64,000 bases of DNA from Halodesulfovibrio sp. (GCF_025210605.1 NZ_JAOARI010000035.1:1-64000), one strand, 5' to 3'. Shown: positions 18,466 to 27,521, counted from the first letter of the stretch. Program-made: numbers and translations. Notes: generated by a model from the sequence alone, not told the origin.

Positions 18466-18972
18466 ATGAGTCATAATAACGGTATACCAGCGCACCCTTC
18501 AATCTTCCGTGCTGACCAGTGGGACAGCCTGCTTGCAGCTCTGACAGATAAACGTGACCAGCGCATTATATTTACTAACGGCTGTTACGACATTCTGCAC
18601 CCTGGTCATGTTGACCTTCTCGCTCGCTGCAAAGCAAAAGGGGATATCCTCATTCTTGGCTTAAACAGCGATGACTCCGTACGGTCATTAGGCAAAGGTG
18701 ACAACAGACCTGTTAACACATTTGGAGTACGCGCATATGTGCTGGCACATCTTGCAAGCATTGATTACGTTGTAGAATTTAACGAATCCACACCACTTGA
18801 ACTGATTGATGCAGTTCGCCCTGATGTTCTCATTAAAGGCGGGGATTGGGGAATTGATTCCATTGTCGGAAAAGACATTGTAGAAAGCGATGGTGGTGAA
18901 GTACTGAGCCTTCCTCTTTTACACGGCTTTTCAACCACATCACTTATCGAGAAGATATGCTCTGGCTGCTAA
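18466..18972 (+). CDS. rfaE2: RfaE2/HldC-like nucleotidyltransferase (ADP-heptose type)
   Basis: The 168 aa product matches the cytidylyltransferase-like domain of HldE that adenylylates D-glycero-beta-D-manno-heptose 1-phosphate for LPS core synthesis. The nucleotide-binding motif is TNGCYDILHPGHVDLL, with NSDDSVRSLGKGDNRPVN and the terminal GFSTTSLIEKI also conserved. The kinase half of HldE is absent, so the heptose kinase must be separate. The RBS is weak. It is the last gene before a hairpin. Confidence 0.85.
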   Translation: MSHNNGIPAHPSIFRADQWDSLLAALTDKRDQRIIFTNGCYDILHPGHVDLLARCKAKGDILILGLNSDDSVRSLGKGDNRPVNTFGVRAYVLAHLASIDYVVEFNESTPLELIDAVRPDVLIKGGDWGIDSIVGKDIVESDGGEVLSLPLLHGFSTTSLIEKICSGC

Positions 18973-18996
18973 CGTTTTGAGCCAAAAAGAAATTAG

Positions 18997-19038
18997 AGTC
19001 CGCCCTAGCCGTTCCTCTGACAAGGGCGGACTTCTTTT
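18997..19038 (+). terminator. Terminator after rfaE2
   Basis: agtccgccct (18997-19006) pairs with agggcggact (19023-19032), followed by tcttttt. Confidence 0.75.
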
Positions 19039-19092
19039 TGCGACATATTGTTCGGGCTAGAAACGCGATTACAGCGTAACATGCCGCAAAAT

Positions 19093-19128
19093 AAAAGATC
19101 CCCTTAGCGCCAACAGAGGGGATCTTAG
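19093..19128. terminator. Second hairpin, possible terminator
   Basis: aagatcccct (19095-19104) pairs with aggggatctt (19117-19126). There is no long T run on either side, so its role is uncertain. Confidence 0.4.
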
Positions 19129-19597
19129 CCAAAAACTATCTTTCCGTACTCCGCTTCCGGCACTGAAACGGCTTACTCTGGACAGTCTGTCCTGCAAAAG
19201 CAGAACTCCTAAAAAACATACACTGTAGTAAACATGTTCACCAAAACAGCTTTCTACTGTGCTAGAGGTCACAAAGTGTACCCCGTTGTCTCAGCACTCT
19301 ATGCTACTCACCACCATATATCTGCCACATGGGGGCAACAAATATACAACCGAACTGTATAGTTTGCCTTTTCTGAAAGGCTACAGCAACTGCCCAATAG
19401 TTACTGTATCATAAGGAGCTTATACCTTCGGCGTGGCAGGCATAGAAATGCCGTAAAAACAAGCAACGCTCTTTGTATAAGGGAAAGCACTAGTTGTGTC
19501 CTAAAAAATTTTCTGCCGCACGTTTCGACACCAACTGATTGTCAAATACGCTTTTTTCTGTAAGGCTCCAAAACATAGCTTAATTCCAAATGATATA
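19129..19597. other. Gene-free stretch of about 470 bp
   Basis: No frame with a start, RBS and protein-like composition is seen. It may hold an unrecognised small RNA or only the promoter of the following small gene. I see no known riboswitch signature. Confidence 0.35.
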
Positions 19598-19608
19598 CGG
19601 AGCGCCTT

Positions 19609-19806
19609 ATGTCATCCGAACACCAGATTCCTTCCGAAATCCTCCTAGAGCTACAAGCTCTTGCTCACGAAAAAGACCCAAATACTGCGGCAACAACACC
19701 AGAAGAGCTATTGCAGCTACTTATGCCCCAACATCCCGATATTCTTGCAGATACGCCTTCAGCAATTCTCGCAATCAAAGAAGCCATTTCATACATTGAA
19801 AAATAG
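19609..19806 (+). CDS. Small conserved-looking protein of unknown function
   Basis: The 65 aa product is acidic and helical, with no membrane segment. GGAGCG (19598-19603) is well placed before ATG 19609, and a terminator-like hairpin follows at 19871, supporting a real monocistronic gene. I do not recognise the family. Confidence 0.55.
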   Translation: MSSEHQIPSEILLELQALAHEKDPNTAATTPEELLQLLMPQHPDILADTPSAILAIKEAISYIEK

Positions 19807-19868
19807 GATTGTTGTGCAAACTGCTTCTTGTGCTACACAGTTATTATCTATCATCACCTCTTTTTTGC

Positions 19869-19911
19869 ACAAAAAAAGATTAGCCGATTCTCTTTCGACT
19901 AACCTTTTTTA
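19869..19911. terminator. Imperfect bidirectional terminator
   Basis: An A-rich left arm aaaaaaagattag pairs imperfectly with ctaacctttttt across the loop ccgattctctttcga. It lies between a plus-strand gene (19609) and a minus-strand small gene (19947), so it can serve both. Confidence 0.55.
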
Positions 19912-19946
19912 TGAAATGCTACGCCCAAAAATTCGGTAGGTATGCA

Positions 19947-20081
19947 TTAACATTTCGGATCGTTATTTTTCCGCTTGCATCTGCGGGTATGCATAAAAGC
20001 TGCACCAATAACGAAAAAAATTATCGCCAATATAACCGCCGAAGCTGTAATTGCGTCAACTTCATATTTACCTACAACCAT
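19947..20081 (-). CDS. Small single-span membrane protein, 44 aa
   Basis: The minus strand carries a GGAGG eight bases before an ATG (codon at 20081-20079) and reads 44 residues to a TAA. The product has one hydrophobic helix (about 11-29, ITASAVILAIIFFVIGAAF) followed by a basic tail HTRRCKRKNN. This is the pattern of a real small membrane protein: N-out or short N-terminus, then a positive cytoplasmic end. The start overlaps the 3' end of the upstream minus-strand frame. I do not recognise the family. Confidence 0.55.
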   Translation of the reverse strand: MVVGKYEVDAITASAVILAIIFFVIGAAFMHTRRCKRKNNDPKC

Positions 20082-20343
20082 ACTCAAGCCCTCCGTAACG
20101 TTGTTTCCGGTTCTCTACGGTACTACAGTATTTCCCATCGTACCTATTCAGCGAATATCGCAACGCCCTGTCAAACCAACCTGTTATGCCTTTGCTTTCT
20201 TCCAATCCACAACCAAAGGGAAAGCAATGAACTGTCGCGTAAACCCATTGCTCACACAACTGCTCGCCATATCGTGCGTAAAAAATCTCTTCACCATTAG
20301 TATCCACACAATTTACAAAAAGGTCTTCGATAGTTTTCTTCAA
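20068..20343 (-). CDS. Uncertain 91 aa reading frame upstream of the small membrane protein
   Basis: The frame starts at a TTG with no clear RBS. It encodes a polar protein containing VNCVDTNGEEIFYARYGEQL and five cysteines. The composition looks protein-like rather than random, and it overlaps the start of the 44 aa membrane protein by 14 bp, which suggests coupling. The opposite strand also has open frames here, so this may be a shadow or the remnant of a longer gene. Confidence 0.3.
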   Translation of the reverse strand: MKKTIEDLFVNCVDTNGEEIFYARYGEQLCEQWVYATVHCFPFGCGLEESKGITGWFDRALRYSLNRYDGKYCSTVENRKQRYGGLEYGCR

Positions 20344-20522
20344 AGAATTATAGATTGTTCACCAAACCTGATTACGCGCCACAGCCAGTAATCCTGTATA
20401 TCCAACGTATAAGAGGGTGAACGATCCGCTCGTATTGGTGTATTCTAACCACTGACACCTATTGCTAGACAACGCGGTCTTGTCGACGATGGCAGAATAT
20501 ATGAGACAGAATGGGGGAACAC

Positions 20523-21590
20523 ATGCGAGTTATAAGCAAAAATGTTACGGACGCGAATTTGAAAGGCTTTGAGCATGTTGGCTCAAGCCGCGATACTGTG
20601 AGCTTGACGAAAAAAGGAACACTTAAAGCTGGAAAACCATGGAAAGGACGTTTGGTTTCTGCGCTGGAAACGATGGGGCTGTTCAAAGAATATTGCGCCA
20701 AAACACGGTTGGAGATGGAAGAAAGTAACCGTCATGCAGCGTGGACACTCTGGAATGGTCTTGTCCGCAAATATGGTATTGATAATGCGAAAGAAGCACT
20801 TTCCAAAACCAGCTCCTCACTGCACGGGATGGATGGTATCAAAGCTCGTCACGGAATCATTAGCCAGAAGGAAGTCAACACGTCAGATCGACTAACCTGC
20901 GGCGAAGTATCACAGCTGATGCACAAAGCAAGAAACATCAAATACGCCCGCGACCAGCAAATGAGCAACCTGCACCGCCATGCTCCTATGTCCGAGCACG
21001 AAGCAGCTTTTTACGATCGCAAAAACATGCGCACATCACGACTGAGTGATTCCATAAAAAACCATCAGCGGGTAAGAGACTTTGTGAGTAATAAAGAAAA
21101 TTTACGATTTCTCATGCAAGACTTGCACGAAAATCCCCGTAAATTGAACCAAGCAAGAATAGACTACATTACAGCCAGACTGCTTCAGGAAGTAGGCACA
21201 ACAAGGCATGAAGGTGTGTTTTCACGCGATCAAATCGTACGCCTTGCGGAACGCGCTCTTAAAGAATCGTTAGAACATAAAGCATCGTGGAGCCGCATGC
21301 AGGCTATTAAAATCACGATGAATCAACGTATGTCTGAACCGAGCAAACTATCGCAAGATCTTATAACATTAAAAAACGAAGTGATGGACGAAGCAAAAGC
21401 GACAGTCAATCGTCGATATGTTCGCGAAATAGGCGAAGAACTCGGATTCACCATAAAAGCTGCTCAGACACATAGAGTTGTCAAAAAAGTTCTGCGTAAC
21501 GTTGAAAAAAGGGTCACAAAAGAACATATCTATTTAACAACAGATGACTTTAAGCAAATGACCATCGAGGCATTGCACGCTCTGTACTAA
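20523..21590 (+). CDS. Unknown basic, helical protein
   Basis: The 355 aa product is rich in Lys, Arg, Glu and Ser, predicted largely helical, without membrane segments or a signal peptide. I see no catalytic motif. The start is ATG 20523 with GGGGGA at 20513-20518; an in-frame ATG at 20511 overlaps that RBS. It is monocistronic with a terminator behind it. A secreted or cytoskeletal role is possible, but nothing in the sequence shows it. Confidence 0.6.
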   Translation: MRVISKNVTDANLKGFEHVGSSRDTVSLTKKGTLKAGKPWKGRLVSALETMGLFKEYCAKTRLEMEESNRHAAWTLWNGLVRKYGIDNAKEALSKTSSSLHGMDGIKARHGIISQKEVNTSDRLTCGEVSQLMHKARNIKYARDQQMSNLHRHAPMSEHEAAFYDRKNMRTSRLSDSIKNHQRVRDFVSNKENLRFLMQDLHENPRKLNQARIDYITARLLQEVGTTRHEGVFSRDQIVRLAERALKESLEHKASWSRMQAIKITMNQRMSEPSKLSQDLITLKNEVMDEAKATVNRRYVREIGEELGFTIKAAQTHRVVKKVLRNVEKRVTKEHIYLTTDDFKQMTIEALHALY

Positions 21591-21615
21591 TCCAGCTTTA
21601 CCCTACGCATGTGTG

Positions 21616-21646
21616 AAAAGCCGTTCTCAAGTGAGAACGGCTTTCT
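21616..21646. terminator. Bidirectional terminator between the unknown gene and flgM
   Basis: aaagccgttctca (21617-21629) pairs perfectly with tgagaacggcttt (21632-21644). It lies between convergent genes. Confidence 0.8.
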
Positions 21647-21674
21647 ACATTCTTTGATATATAAACTGGGTGAG

Positions 21675-21992
21675 TTAGATGAACAAATCGATTTCATCGC
21701 GAAGCAAACCTTCAGCGATTTTATTACTATCGATTTTATACTCACCGGAAGCAATCTGTGCTTTAATAGCAGCAACTTTGTCTTTCCGGACTTCCGGTGC
21801 ATTCATAGCTTCTTTGTATGCTTCAGTGCGCAAACGTCCTTCTTCAGAAAAGCTCACTCGATCACCTTTGGACTCAACATCGACAGAAGCCTGTTCGCGT
21901 CCTTGCTGTTCACGTCCAGCCTGTTCAATACGGTTGCCTTTTTTTAAGGACGAGCCGTAATCCAGCTGCGCGTTATAATCATAAACTTTCAT
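21675..21992 (-). CDS. flgM: Anti-sigma-28 factor FlgM
   Basis: It binds and inhibits FliA until the hook is complete and FlgM is exported. The 105 aa protein has a disordered, polar N-terminal half and the conserved FlgM C-terminal helices RKDKVAAIKAQIASGEYKID then SNKIAEGLLRDEID. A GGAGG-type RBS (rc of cctcc) precedes the ATG. It lies 15 bp after the upstream minus-strand gene, so they form an operon. Confidence 0.88.
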   Translation of the reverse strand: MKVYDYNAQLDYGSSLKKGNRIEQAGREQQGREQASVDVESKGDRVSFSEEGRLRTEAYKEAMNAPEVRKDKVAAIKAQIASGEYKIDSNKIAEGLLRDEIDLFI

Positions 21993-22007
21993 TCCCTACC
22001 TCCACGC

Positions 22008-22454
22008 TTATAACATGGTCGCATTAACTTTATCTAAAGAAATTGCCCAGAGCTTGTTTAGTACATCTTCTTTTTCATCACCTGAAAGCTTTATCGGCCC
22101 AAATTCGCTTTCTTTATATATTTGTAAGGAAAGATTTGGAAAAGGATGTCTAAAAAGCACGGAAAAACCTATATCAATTTCAAGCTGCGTTTTTATTTCT
22201 TCCACTATCGGGTTGTTGCTGCCGGAAAAAAGTAAGTTTTCATAAACTTCTCTGGCAACTCGCTCTACAAGCCTCTGGCGATTTTTATCCAGAAGTTTTC
22301 TATTAATGTCAGAAAGTTGAGCATCACCATCCTGATAGTCCTGATTTTGCAAAATACGCGCCGAACCACCTGCCCGCGCAATAAGCTGGGCAGAAGTTAT
22401 TTGCTTCTTGTACTTTCGAAGCATATTTTGCACATAAAATGATTTTACTGTCAT
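22008..22454 (-). CDS. Hypothetical protein co-transcribed with flgM
   Basis: The 148 aa product has a basic N-terminus, a helical middle (DINRKLLDKNRQRLVERVAREVYENL in part) and a C-terminal mixed region. No known motif is visible. The 15 bp gap to flgM and the family pattern of unknown genes next to flgM in Desulfovibrio suggest a flagellar or motility role (inference). Confidence 0.7.
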   Translation of the reverse strand: MTVKSFYVQNMLRKYKKQITSAQLIARAGGSARILQNQDYQDGDAQLSDINRKLLDKNRQRLVERVAREVYENLLFSGSNNPIVEEIKTQLEIDIGFSVLFRHPFPNLSLQIYKESEFGPIKLSGDEKEDVLNKLWAISLDKVNATML

Positions 22455-22720
22455 GACGCTATACTCTTAATACTCGCTATCGACCTCCTAAAGATAATCT
22501 TTAGGCTTCTGTGCATTATAAAAATGATTAGCCATACTTCTAATACACAAAACTAGTTAACGAGCAAAATAGAACAGCACTACAGTCACAGTACTAGCAG
22601 CTATAGAATGTGACTACGCCAAACAGCTGCTACATAGTTCAATTAATTGACAAGTGCCATACAAATACAGCACACTACGTCAAGATTTTATTTATTTTAT
22701 AACCGGAACAAACATACTAT

Positions 22721-23338
22721 ATGAATACCCCTGTTTACACCACGCTAAAGCCAATTATACTGGCTTCCGGCTCTCCACGCCGCAAACAATTTCTTTCCGA
22801 ACTTGGCATTACATTTACAGTTGAGACGCACCCAGGAGAGGAACCGCTTCCTACTCACGATGAAAATCCCGCGGACTTCGCCTGCCGTTGCGCTTTAACA
22901 AAAACTATGACTGTCTGCGCAGCTTCGGAACATTTCAGTAGCGCTTGTTTTATCGGTGCGGATACTATTGTAGTGCTTGGCAATGAAATTATGGGCAAAC
23001 CAGCGGATGATGCCCATGCACTTGATATGCTAAGCAGACTTTCTGGAAACACCCACAAGGTTATCACTGCTACCGCCATTATTTATCCAGACGGAGCCAC
23101 AGACACATACGCCGTAGAAACTGCGGTTACAATGAAAAAATATTCTGAAACTGCCCTTAAGGCATACATCCGTTCAGGTGAACCTGCTGATAAAGCTGGA
23201 GCGTATGCTATTCAAGGAGTCGGTTCTTTTTTAGTAGAACAAATCTGTGGTTCCTGGTCCAACGTAGTAGGGCTACCCGTTGCTGAGTTGCTAGAAAAAT
23301 TGGAAACAGCAGGGTTTGTAACTCCATCAACCTCATAA
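22721..23338 (+). CDS. maf: Maf-family nucleoside triphosphate pyrophosphatase
   Basis: It hydrolyses non-canonical or excess NTPs to NMP and PPi; some members are linked to septum control. The 205 aa protein has the N-terminal ILASGSPRRKQFL, the DTIVVLGNEIMGKP segment and DKAGAYAIQGVG, all typical. The family's dTTP/UTP-specific group is most likely, but I cannot fix specificity from sequence. The pgpA gene follows 35 bp downstream. Confidence 0.92.
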   Translation: MNTPVYTTLKPIILASGSPRRKQFLSELGITFTVETHPGEEPLPTHDENPADFACRCALTKTMTVCAASEHFSSACFIGADTIVVLGNEIMGKPADDAHALDMLSRLSGNTHKVITATAIIYPDGATDTYAVETAVTMKKYSETALKAYIRSGEPADKAGAYAIQGVGSFLVEQICGSWSNVVGLPVAELLEKLETAGFVTPSTS

Positions 23339-23373
23339 CCACCCGCAAGGGATTACCTTCAAAGGCATTTTTT

Positions 23374-23853
23374 ATGAGTACCGAACTTTCATTGCGCGAC
23401 AAGATAGCCGTCCACGCATCACGCTTGGGGCCTTCAGGACTTTCTCCTTACGCACCGGGCACTGTCGGCTCTGCTGTTGCCATCGCGCTTGCTCCTATTT
23501 TCTTTATGCCGCTGCCAATGTGGCTTCGTATTGTCGTATTAGCTGCTATCTTTTGCTGGGGAAGTATCCAGATAACGCGCGCTGAACAAATTTTAGGCAG
23601 TAAAGATCCCGGAGAAATCGTCATTGATGAACTTGTTGGACAATGGATAACCATTCTCCCGTTCGCTACATTATCACTTTGGTGGATGGTTCTGGCATTT
23701 CTGCTCTTCCGGCTTTTTGATATTACAAAACCATACCCCGTTAAAGATTCTGAAAGCTGGCTTTCCGGTGGATGGGGTGTGATGATTGATGATGTTATTG
23801 CAGGGTTCTACGCAATGGTCTGCATTGGTGCATTACGCTTCATCATACTATAA
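23374..23853 (+). CDS. pgpA: Phosphatidylglycerophosphatase A
   Basis: It dephosphorylates phosphatidylglycerol phosphate to phosphatidylglycerol at the inner membrane. The 159 aa protein shows YAPGTVGSAVAIAL near the N-terminus, GEIVIDELVGQWIT in the middle and DDVIAGFYAMV at the end, all conserved in the PgpA family, with three to four membrane helices. It is downstream of maf and followed by a terminator. Confidence 0.93.
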   Translation: MSTELSLRDKIAVHASRLGPSGLSPYAPGTVGSAVAIALAPIFFMPLPMWLRIVVLAAIFCWGSIQITRAEQILGSKDPGEIVIDELVGQWITILPFATLSLWWMVLAFLLFRLFDITKPYPVKDSESWLSGGWGVMIDDVIAGFYAMVCIGALRFIIL

Positions 23854-23996
23854 TCACTTGTTTTAAAAGACATTCATACATCGATACGATGGTTCAGGTT
23901 CTTTCTGAAAGCATACAATCAGCAATAGCGATGCAGTCTGCTTCGGACGGTGAGAACCCATCCCCAATGCTATAGTCAGTAATTTGAATTAGGCAC

Positions 23997-24034
23997 AAAA
24001 AAAGACTTCGTATAAATACGAAGTCTTTTTTTGT
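23997..24034. terminator. Strong bidirectional terminator
   Basis: aaaaaaagacttcgta pairs with tacgaagtcttttttt around the loop taaa. It separates pgpA from the convergent USP gene. Confidence 0.9.
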
Positions 24035-24136
24035 ATCGTCCCCTACTCTGCAAAAAATGGGCGTTTTTTACAGAGCAGGGTTAATCTAAGACTTGGAGTT
24101 ACCTAGAGGTTTTGCGAAGTTACCACAAATGGGCTT

Positions 24137-25144
24137 CTAACACGATAACCACAGGCAAGCGTTATTAAGCTTTTTCCACACATGAGCTACAGAGGAACCC
24201 ATAAGCATGTGGCGCATAAAGCTATTTCCAGTACCGGAACGACCCATAGCTACAACTGCAAAGTTACCTTGATCAGAGGTTTCCATGATAACAGAAGCAG
24301 GATCATTGGAATGAGCCAACTGGGTTGAGATGGCATCTTCCTTCACACCGTTTGCAACGAGCAGAGCAACTGCATCCGCTACAACCTGATGACTGGTCTT
24401 TGAAATAAAACACTGCGCTTTGCGTTGATTGCGGAACTGCTTATTCAGAAACGCAACACTTGGGGAAGCGGTAGTATATTTTTTACCGGGAGCAACATGC
24501 AACACAGTAATGGTATGCAATGGGTTACCTGCAACCATACGCGCTACATGTTCAGTGATGTTTCTGGAGGAACGTGAGCCGTCCACACACAACAACACAT
24601 TCTTGCGGCCATAGATCGATGAAGGGGCAAGCCAAACCGGTCTAGCGCAAGAGCGCTCAATAACTTCTTTTGTGATATCGGTAGAGCCGTTAATCATGCT
24701 CTCAAACCATGACTTGCCGCGTTTACCAAGAACAAGGGCGTCATGGTCACCGTTGGCAGCTTCTTCCATCAGATCCCACGCCTTAGAATGGGTCTGCACT
24801 CTCGAAAGAAGTGACAAGCGATTACTTGATATACCTACCTGCTTCAGGCTTTCCTGAGCAGTAACCAAGCATGACAGCTGTTCACCTGTTCTAGCTAAGA
24901 ACTCTTCAGCAACGGTCTCTTTGGCGCTTGAAGACCGTTCACTTGTGCCGAGTAACTGAAGTGTTTTAGCGTTTTGCAGATGAAAAAGTGTAAATTTTGC
25001 TAGTTCATCCTGGAAAAAAAAGTCACGTACAAAACGAATACCGTATTGTTTGGTGTGGTCGTTACCAACCCCAATGAGCACGCTACGTTGTGTTCTACTT
25101 TGGGACCAAACAGATGATTTCATCAGTGTTGCTTGCTGCATCAT
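24137..25144 (-). CDS. Tandem universal stress protein (two USP domains)
   Basis: The 335 aa cytoplasmic protein contains two UspA-like domains. The first ends with the ATP-loop pattern VLGKRGKSWFESMINGS (G-x2-G-x9-GS) and the second with AMGRSGTGNS then MGSS, a looser version. Between them a linker carries LAPSSIYGRKNVLLCVDGSRSS, the start of the second domain. I chose ATG 25144; an in-frame GTG at 25153 lies upstream, and no strong RBS decides between them. A long AT-rich upstream region suggests its own promoter. The stress signal is unknown. Confidence 0.85.
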   Translation of the reverse strand: MMQQATLMKSSVWSQSRTQRSVLIGVGNDHTKQYGIRFVRDFFFQDELAKFTLFHLQNAKTLQLLGTSERSSSAKETVAEEFLARTGEQLSCLVTAQESLKQVGISSNRLSLLSRVQTHSKAWDLMEEAANGDHDALVLGKRGKSWFESMINGSTDITKEVIERSCARPVWLAPSSIYGRKNVLLCVDGSRSSRNITEHVARMVAGNPLHTITVLHVAPGKKYTTASPSVAFLNKQFRNQRKAQCFISKTSHQVVADAVALLVANGVKEDAISTQLAHSNDPASVIMETSDQGNFAVVAMGRSGTGNSFMRHMLMGSSVAHVWKKLNNACLWLSC

Positions 25145-25382
25145 ACTGTTCACTCACTATTATGTTATTTTTTTGCCTGTGTTGGCGCACAGACCTGACT
25201 TGTTAATCAGTTGGTTTTATTGATATACAAAAGTTCTTTTTTTCACAAGGCTTTTGTTACAACCTTCTGGATTAATTATTTATAACACAAAAATCAGTAT
25301 TTGCAGAATGTTACAATACAAACAGCAGACTTTTTTTACCATATTTGGCAAAAAAAAGTTTTGGAATATTTGAAAAAACCAT

Positions 25383-25420
25383 CAAAAAATATTGCGGATT
25401 GAATATTCAATCCGCAATAT
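25383..25420 (-). terminator. Perfect 32 bp palindrome with terminator layout on the minus strand
   Basis: Bases 25389-25420 are an exact palindrome centred on gaatattc. On the minus strand the stem (tattgcggattga/tcaatccgcaata) is followed by TTTTTT, as in a rho-independent terminator; on the plus strand there is no T run. No minus-strand gene is visible to its right to be terminated. Confidence 0.6.
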
Positions 25421-25804
25421 ACGGAAAAGAGGCAGCAAGCAATTTATAGTCTCTTCTCCAGAATGACTGCACGGCTAATACCACATACGTTTGAGTACAC
25501 AAACAATTTTTTTAAAAAAATGGATAACGAGACTATCGCAGTAACCTATTCTAGTACCACTAACGCATTATGATAAAGCAAACAAAAAAAGCGAGTGCCT
25601 GATCGTTTCCACACTGTTTTACAATCTTCAACAAAAGTAAAAACTTTTAAATAATATTTAAGACAAGTTACATTCAATAATCGATGCTTATTTCATCAAT
25701 AAACAGCTTATTAACTCCCAAAATCAGGTTGTAGCAGGCTCCTTTAAAAGCTGGTACACAGGCACAAACCCTGCATTTACAGAACAGTTTCAGGAGACGA
25801 CGAT
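25421..25804. other. AT-rich gene-free stretch, possible small RNA on the minus strand
   Basis: No frame with an RBS is seen on either strand. The minus strand ends in a strong terminator-like palindrome, which leaves room for an unannotated transcript of up to about 380 nt. The plus-strand part near 25790 holds the AGGAG of the next gene. Confidence 0.3.
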
Positions 25805-26614
25805 ATGAACAAACCAACCAGACGCAGTCTGTATTATGGTGCAAATCCATTAAAACGCCCATCAAAAGATGATCTTACGCGCGTCACCGCACGCCCGATG
25901 CCTCATCTTCAGCAGGCACAGGAACTTCTCAAACCATATCTCGTTTTCTCAACACTACGTACGGTGCAGGCATTACGTATTCTCGCAAACCTCATCGGGC
26001 GAGATTACGGCATATTCAAAACAACACAACTTGCCTACTTGCTCGGTATGTCTAGCCGCATTGTTGAATATAACCTTATTGAGGAATTTCTCGAAACTGC
26101 TCTCAAAGATATAAATGATAACAGTGTGTTTATGGTTGAAATAGTTCATTCCTTCGACCACTCAGAGAAACGTAAAAAAGCCAAAAGTGATGACGATGTG
26201 TTGCCAGATGAAGTCGTCTTTTTAGTAGTAGAAAAAGACCGCTATGAAGATTGTCCTAAGCAGCTTGCAGGCAATCTTGTACGCATTGCCAACTTTAATC
26301 CTCTTGAAGCTCTTGAATATGCAAGCCAGATGGACAAACGAAACCTGACCAGTGAATTTGTATCCGAACTTCGTATTGCCGAACAAAAAGCAGTACACAT
26401 GACCATGAACGGCAGACGTTTTTATCTCAAGCGCTGGATAAAAGGAAACATAGATAGAATTAACGGTGCAACATCCCAGAAAAACAAAGCCGCAGAAAAA
26501 GCCGTTGCCCTGATGCAGGCAGAAGAATGCTTCGCCAAACGAGGAGAATACTGTTCACCACGCGATTCGTACACCTGCACAGTCTGCCAGCAGGTATTCA
26601 AAAAGTCGTCGTAG
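25805..26614 (+). CDS. Unknown protein with C-terminal cysteine cluster
   Basis: The 269 aa product has no membrane segments. The N-terminus is basic and the middle is acidic and helical. The C-terminus carries a possible zinc site: ECFAKRGEYCS followed by YTCTVCQQVF. CAGGAG precedes ATG 25805. It is transcribed in the same direction as the trmN-like gene, 127 bp away. I do not recognise the family. Confidence 0.65.
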   Translation: MNKPTRRSLYYGANPLKRPSKDDLTRVTARPMPHLQQAQELLKPYLVFSTLRTVQALRILANLIGRDYGIFKTTQLAYLLGMSSRIVEYNLIEEFLETALKDINDNSVFMVEIVHSFDHSEKRKKAKSDDDVLPDEVVFLVVEKDRYEDCPKQLAGNLVRIANFNPLEALEYASQMDKRNLTSEFVSELRIAEQKAVHMTMNGRRFYLKRWIKGNIDRINGATSQKNKAAEKAVALMQAEECFAKRGEYCSPRDSYTCTVCQQVFKKSS

Positions 26615-26741
26615 CCAGCAGGCTCTCTATTCAAGCACGCTTCGCAACCGATCTTGTTGAGTAATTCTACAAACATTGCGATCACGCAAACATCTTCACA
26701 ACACACATACCAGCATCGCACACATTTTTTACAGGATACAC

Positions 26742-27506
26742 ATGATTACTGACGAGAAGATAGCTCAAGCACGGCAATACTTTCCACGCGGCTTGTTCCA
26801 ACCGGAAGGAACCTTCAAATTTTCAATGGATGCTCTGCTACTTGCACGATTTGCGGGAGCGGCAAAATATCGAACAGCTGTTGATCTGGGCACAGGGTGC
26901 GGGGTAGTCGGGCTTACTATGCTTCTCGAAAACACACGTCTCTCCATGACAGGCATTGAGCTGCAAGAAATACTTCTCGAAGCCGCACACCAAAACGCCG
27001 CACACCTAGGGCTTGCTTCTCGTTTCACAGGAACATTAACAGATGTTGCCGCAATCCGTGACAGCGGAATTACAGCAGAAAGTGCAGATATCGTTGTTTC
27101 CAATCCGCCCTACCGCAAACCTAATCAAGGACGCCACTCTGCAACGCAAGAGCGCACCTGTGCCTTATTTGAAACAGAAGGCTCTTTAAAAGCGTTTGTG
27201 CAGGCAGCATCTTTTCTGGTAAAAAATAAGGGATCATTTTGCTGTATTTTCCCTTCTGAACGCCTTGAAGAATTGCTGAGTGCTTGCACCATGCACAAAC
27301 TCACACCTAAGCGTCTGAAATTTATTCACAGCAAGGCAGATCAAAAGAGTACGCTAGTGTTGCTTGAAGCCCGAAAAAACGGTAATTGCGGTATAGTTGT
27401 CGAACCACCGCTCGTTATGTATAGCGGCACTGGCGACAAGACAGCTCTGACAGACGGGGCTATTGCATATTGTCCCTATCTTGAATGTAATGCACGTGGG
27501 CGATAG
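26742..27506 (+). CDS. tRNA1(Val) (adenine-37-N6)-methyltransferase-like protein (TrmN6/YfiC)
   Basis: The 254 aa protein is a class I SAM-dependent methyltransferase. FQPEGTFKFSMDALLLARF at the N-terminus is typical of the TrmN6/YfiC group, the SAM loop is AVDLGTGCGVVGL, and the N6-adenine catalytic motif is VSNPPYRK. AGGATA lies upstream of ATG 26742; an in-frame start at 26676 is less likely. The aldolase-like gene follows 15 bp later. The tRNA target is inferred from family resemblance only. Confidence 0.8.
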   Translation: MITDEKIAQARQYFPRGLFQPEGTFKFSMDALLLARFAGAAKYRTAVDLGTGCGVVGLTMLLENTRLSMTGIELQEILLEAAHQNAAHLGLASRFTGTLTDVAAIRDSGITAESADIVVSNPPYRKPNQGRHSATQERTCALFETEGSLKAFVQAASFLVKNKGSFCCIFPSERLEELLSACTMHKLTPKRLKFIHSKADQKSTLVLLEARKNGNCGIVVEPPLVMYSGTGDKTALTDGAIAYCPYLECNARGR

Positions 27507-27521
27507 CCAACAGGAGAATGT

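Noticed and set aside
19911-20391. Plus-strand frames of 129 and 138 aa
   Set aside because: They have no RBS, are low-complexity in places, and overlap the minus-strand gene that has a strong GGAGG.
26422-26721. 99 aa minus-strand frame with several Cys
   Set aside because: It is opposite the 25805 gene and starts in the spacer without an RBS.
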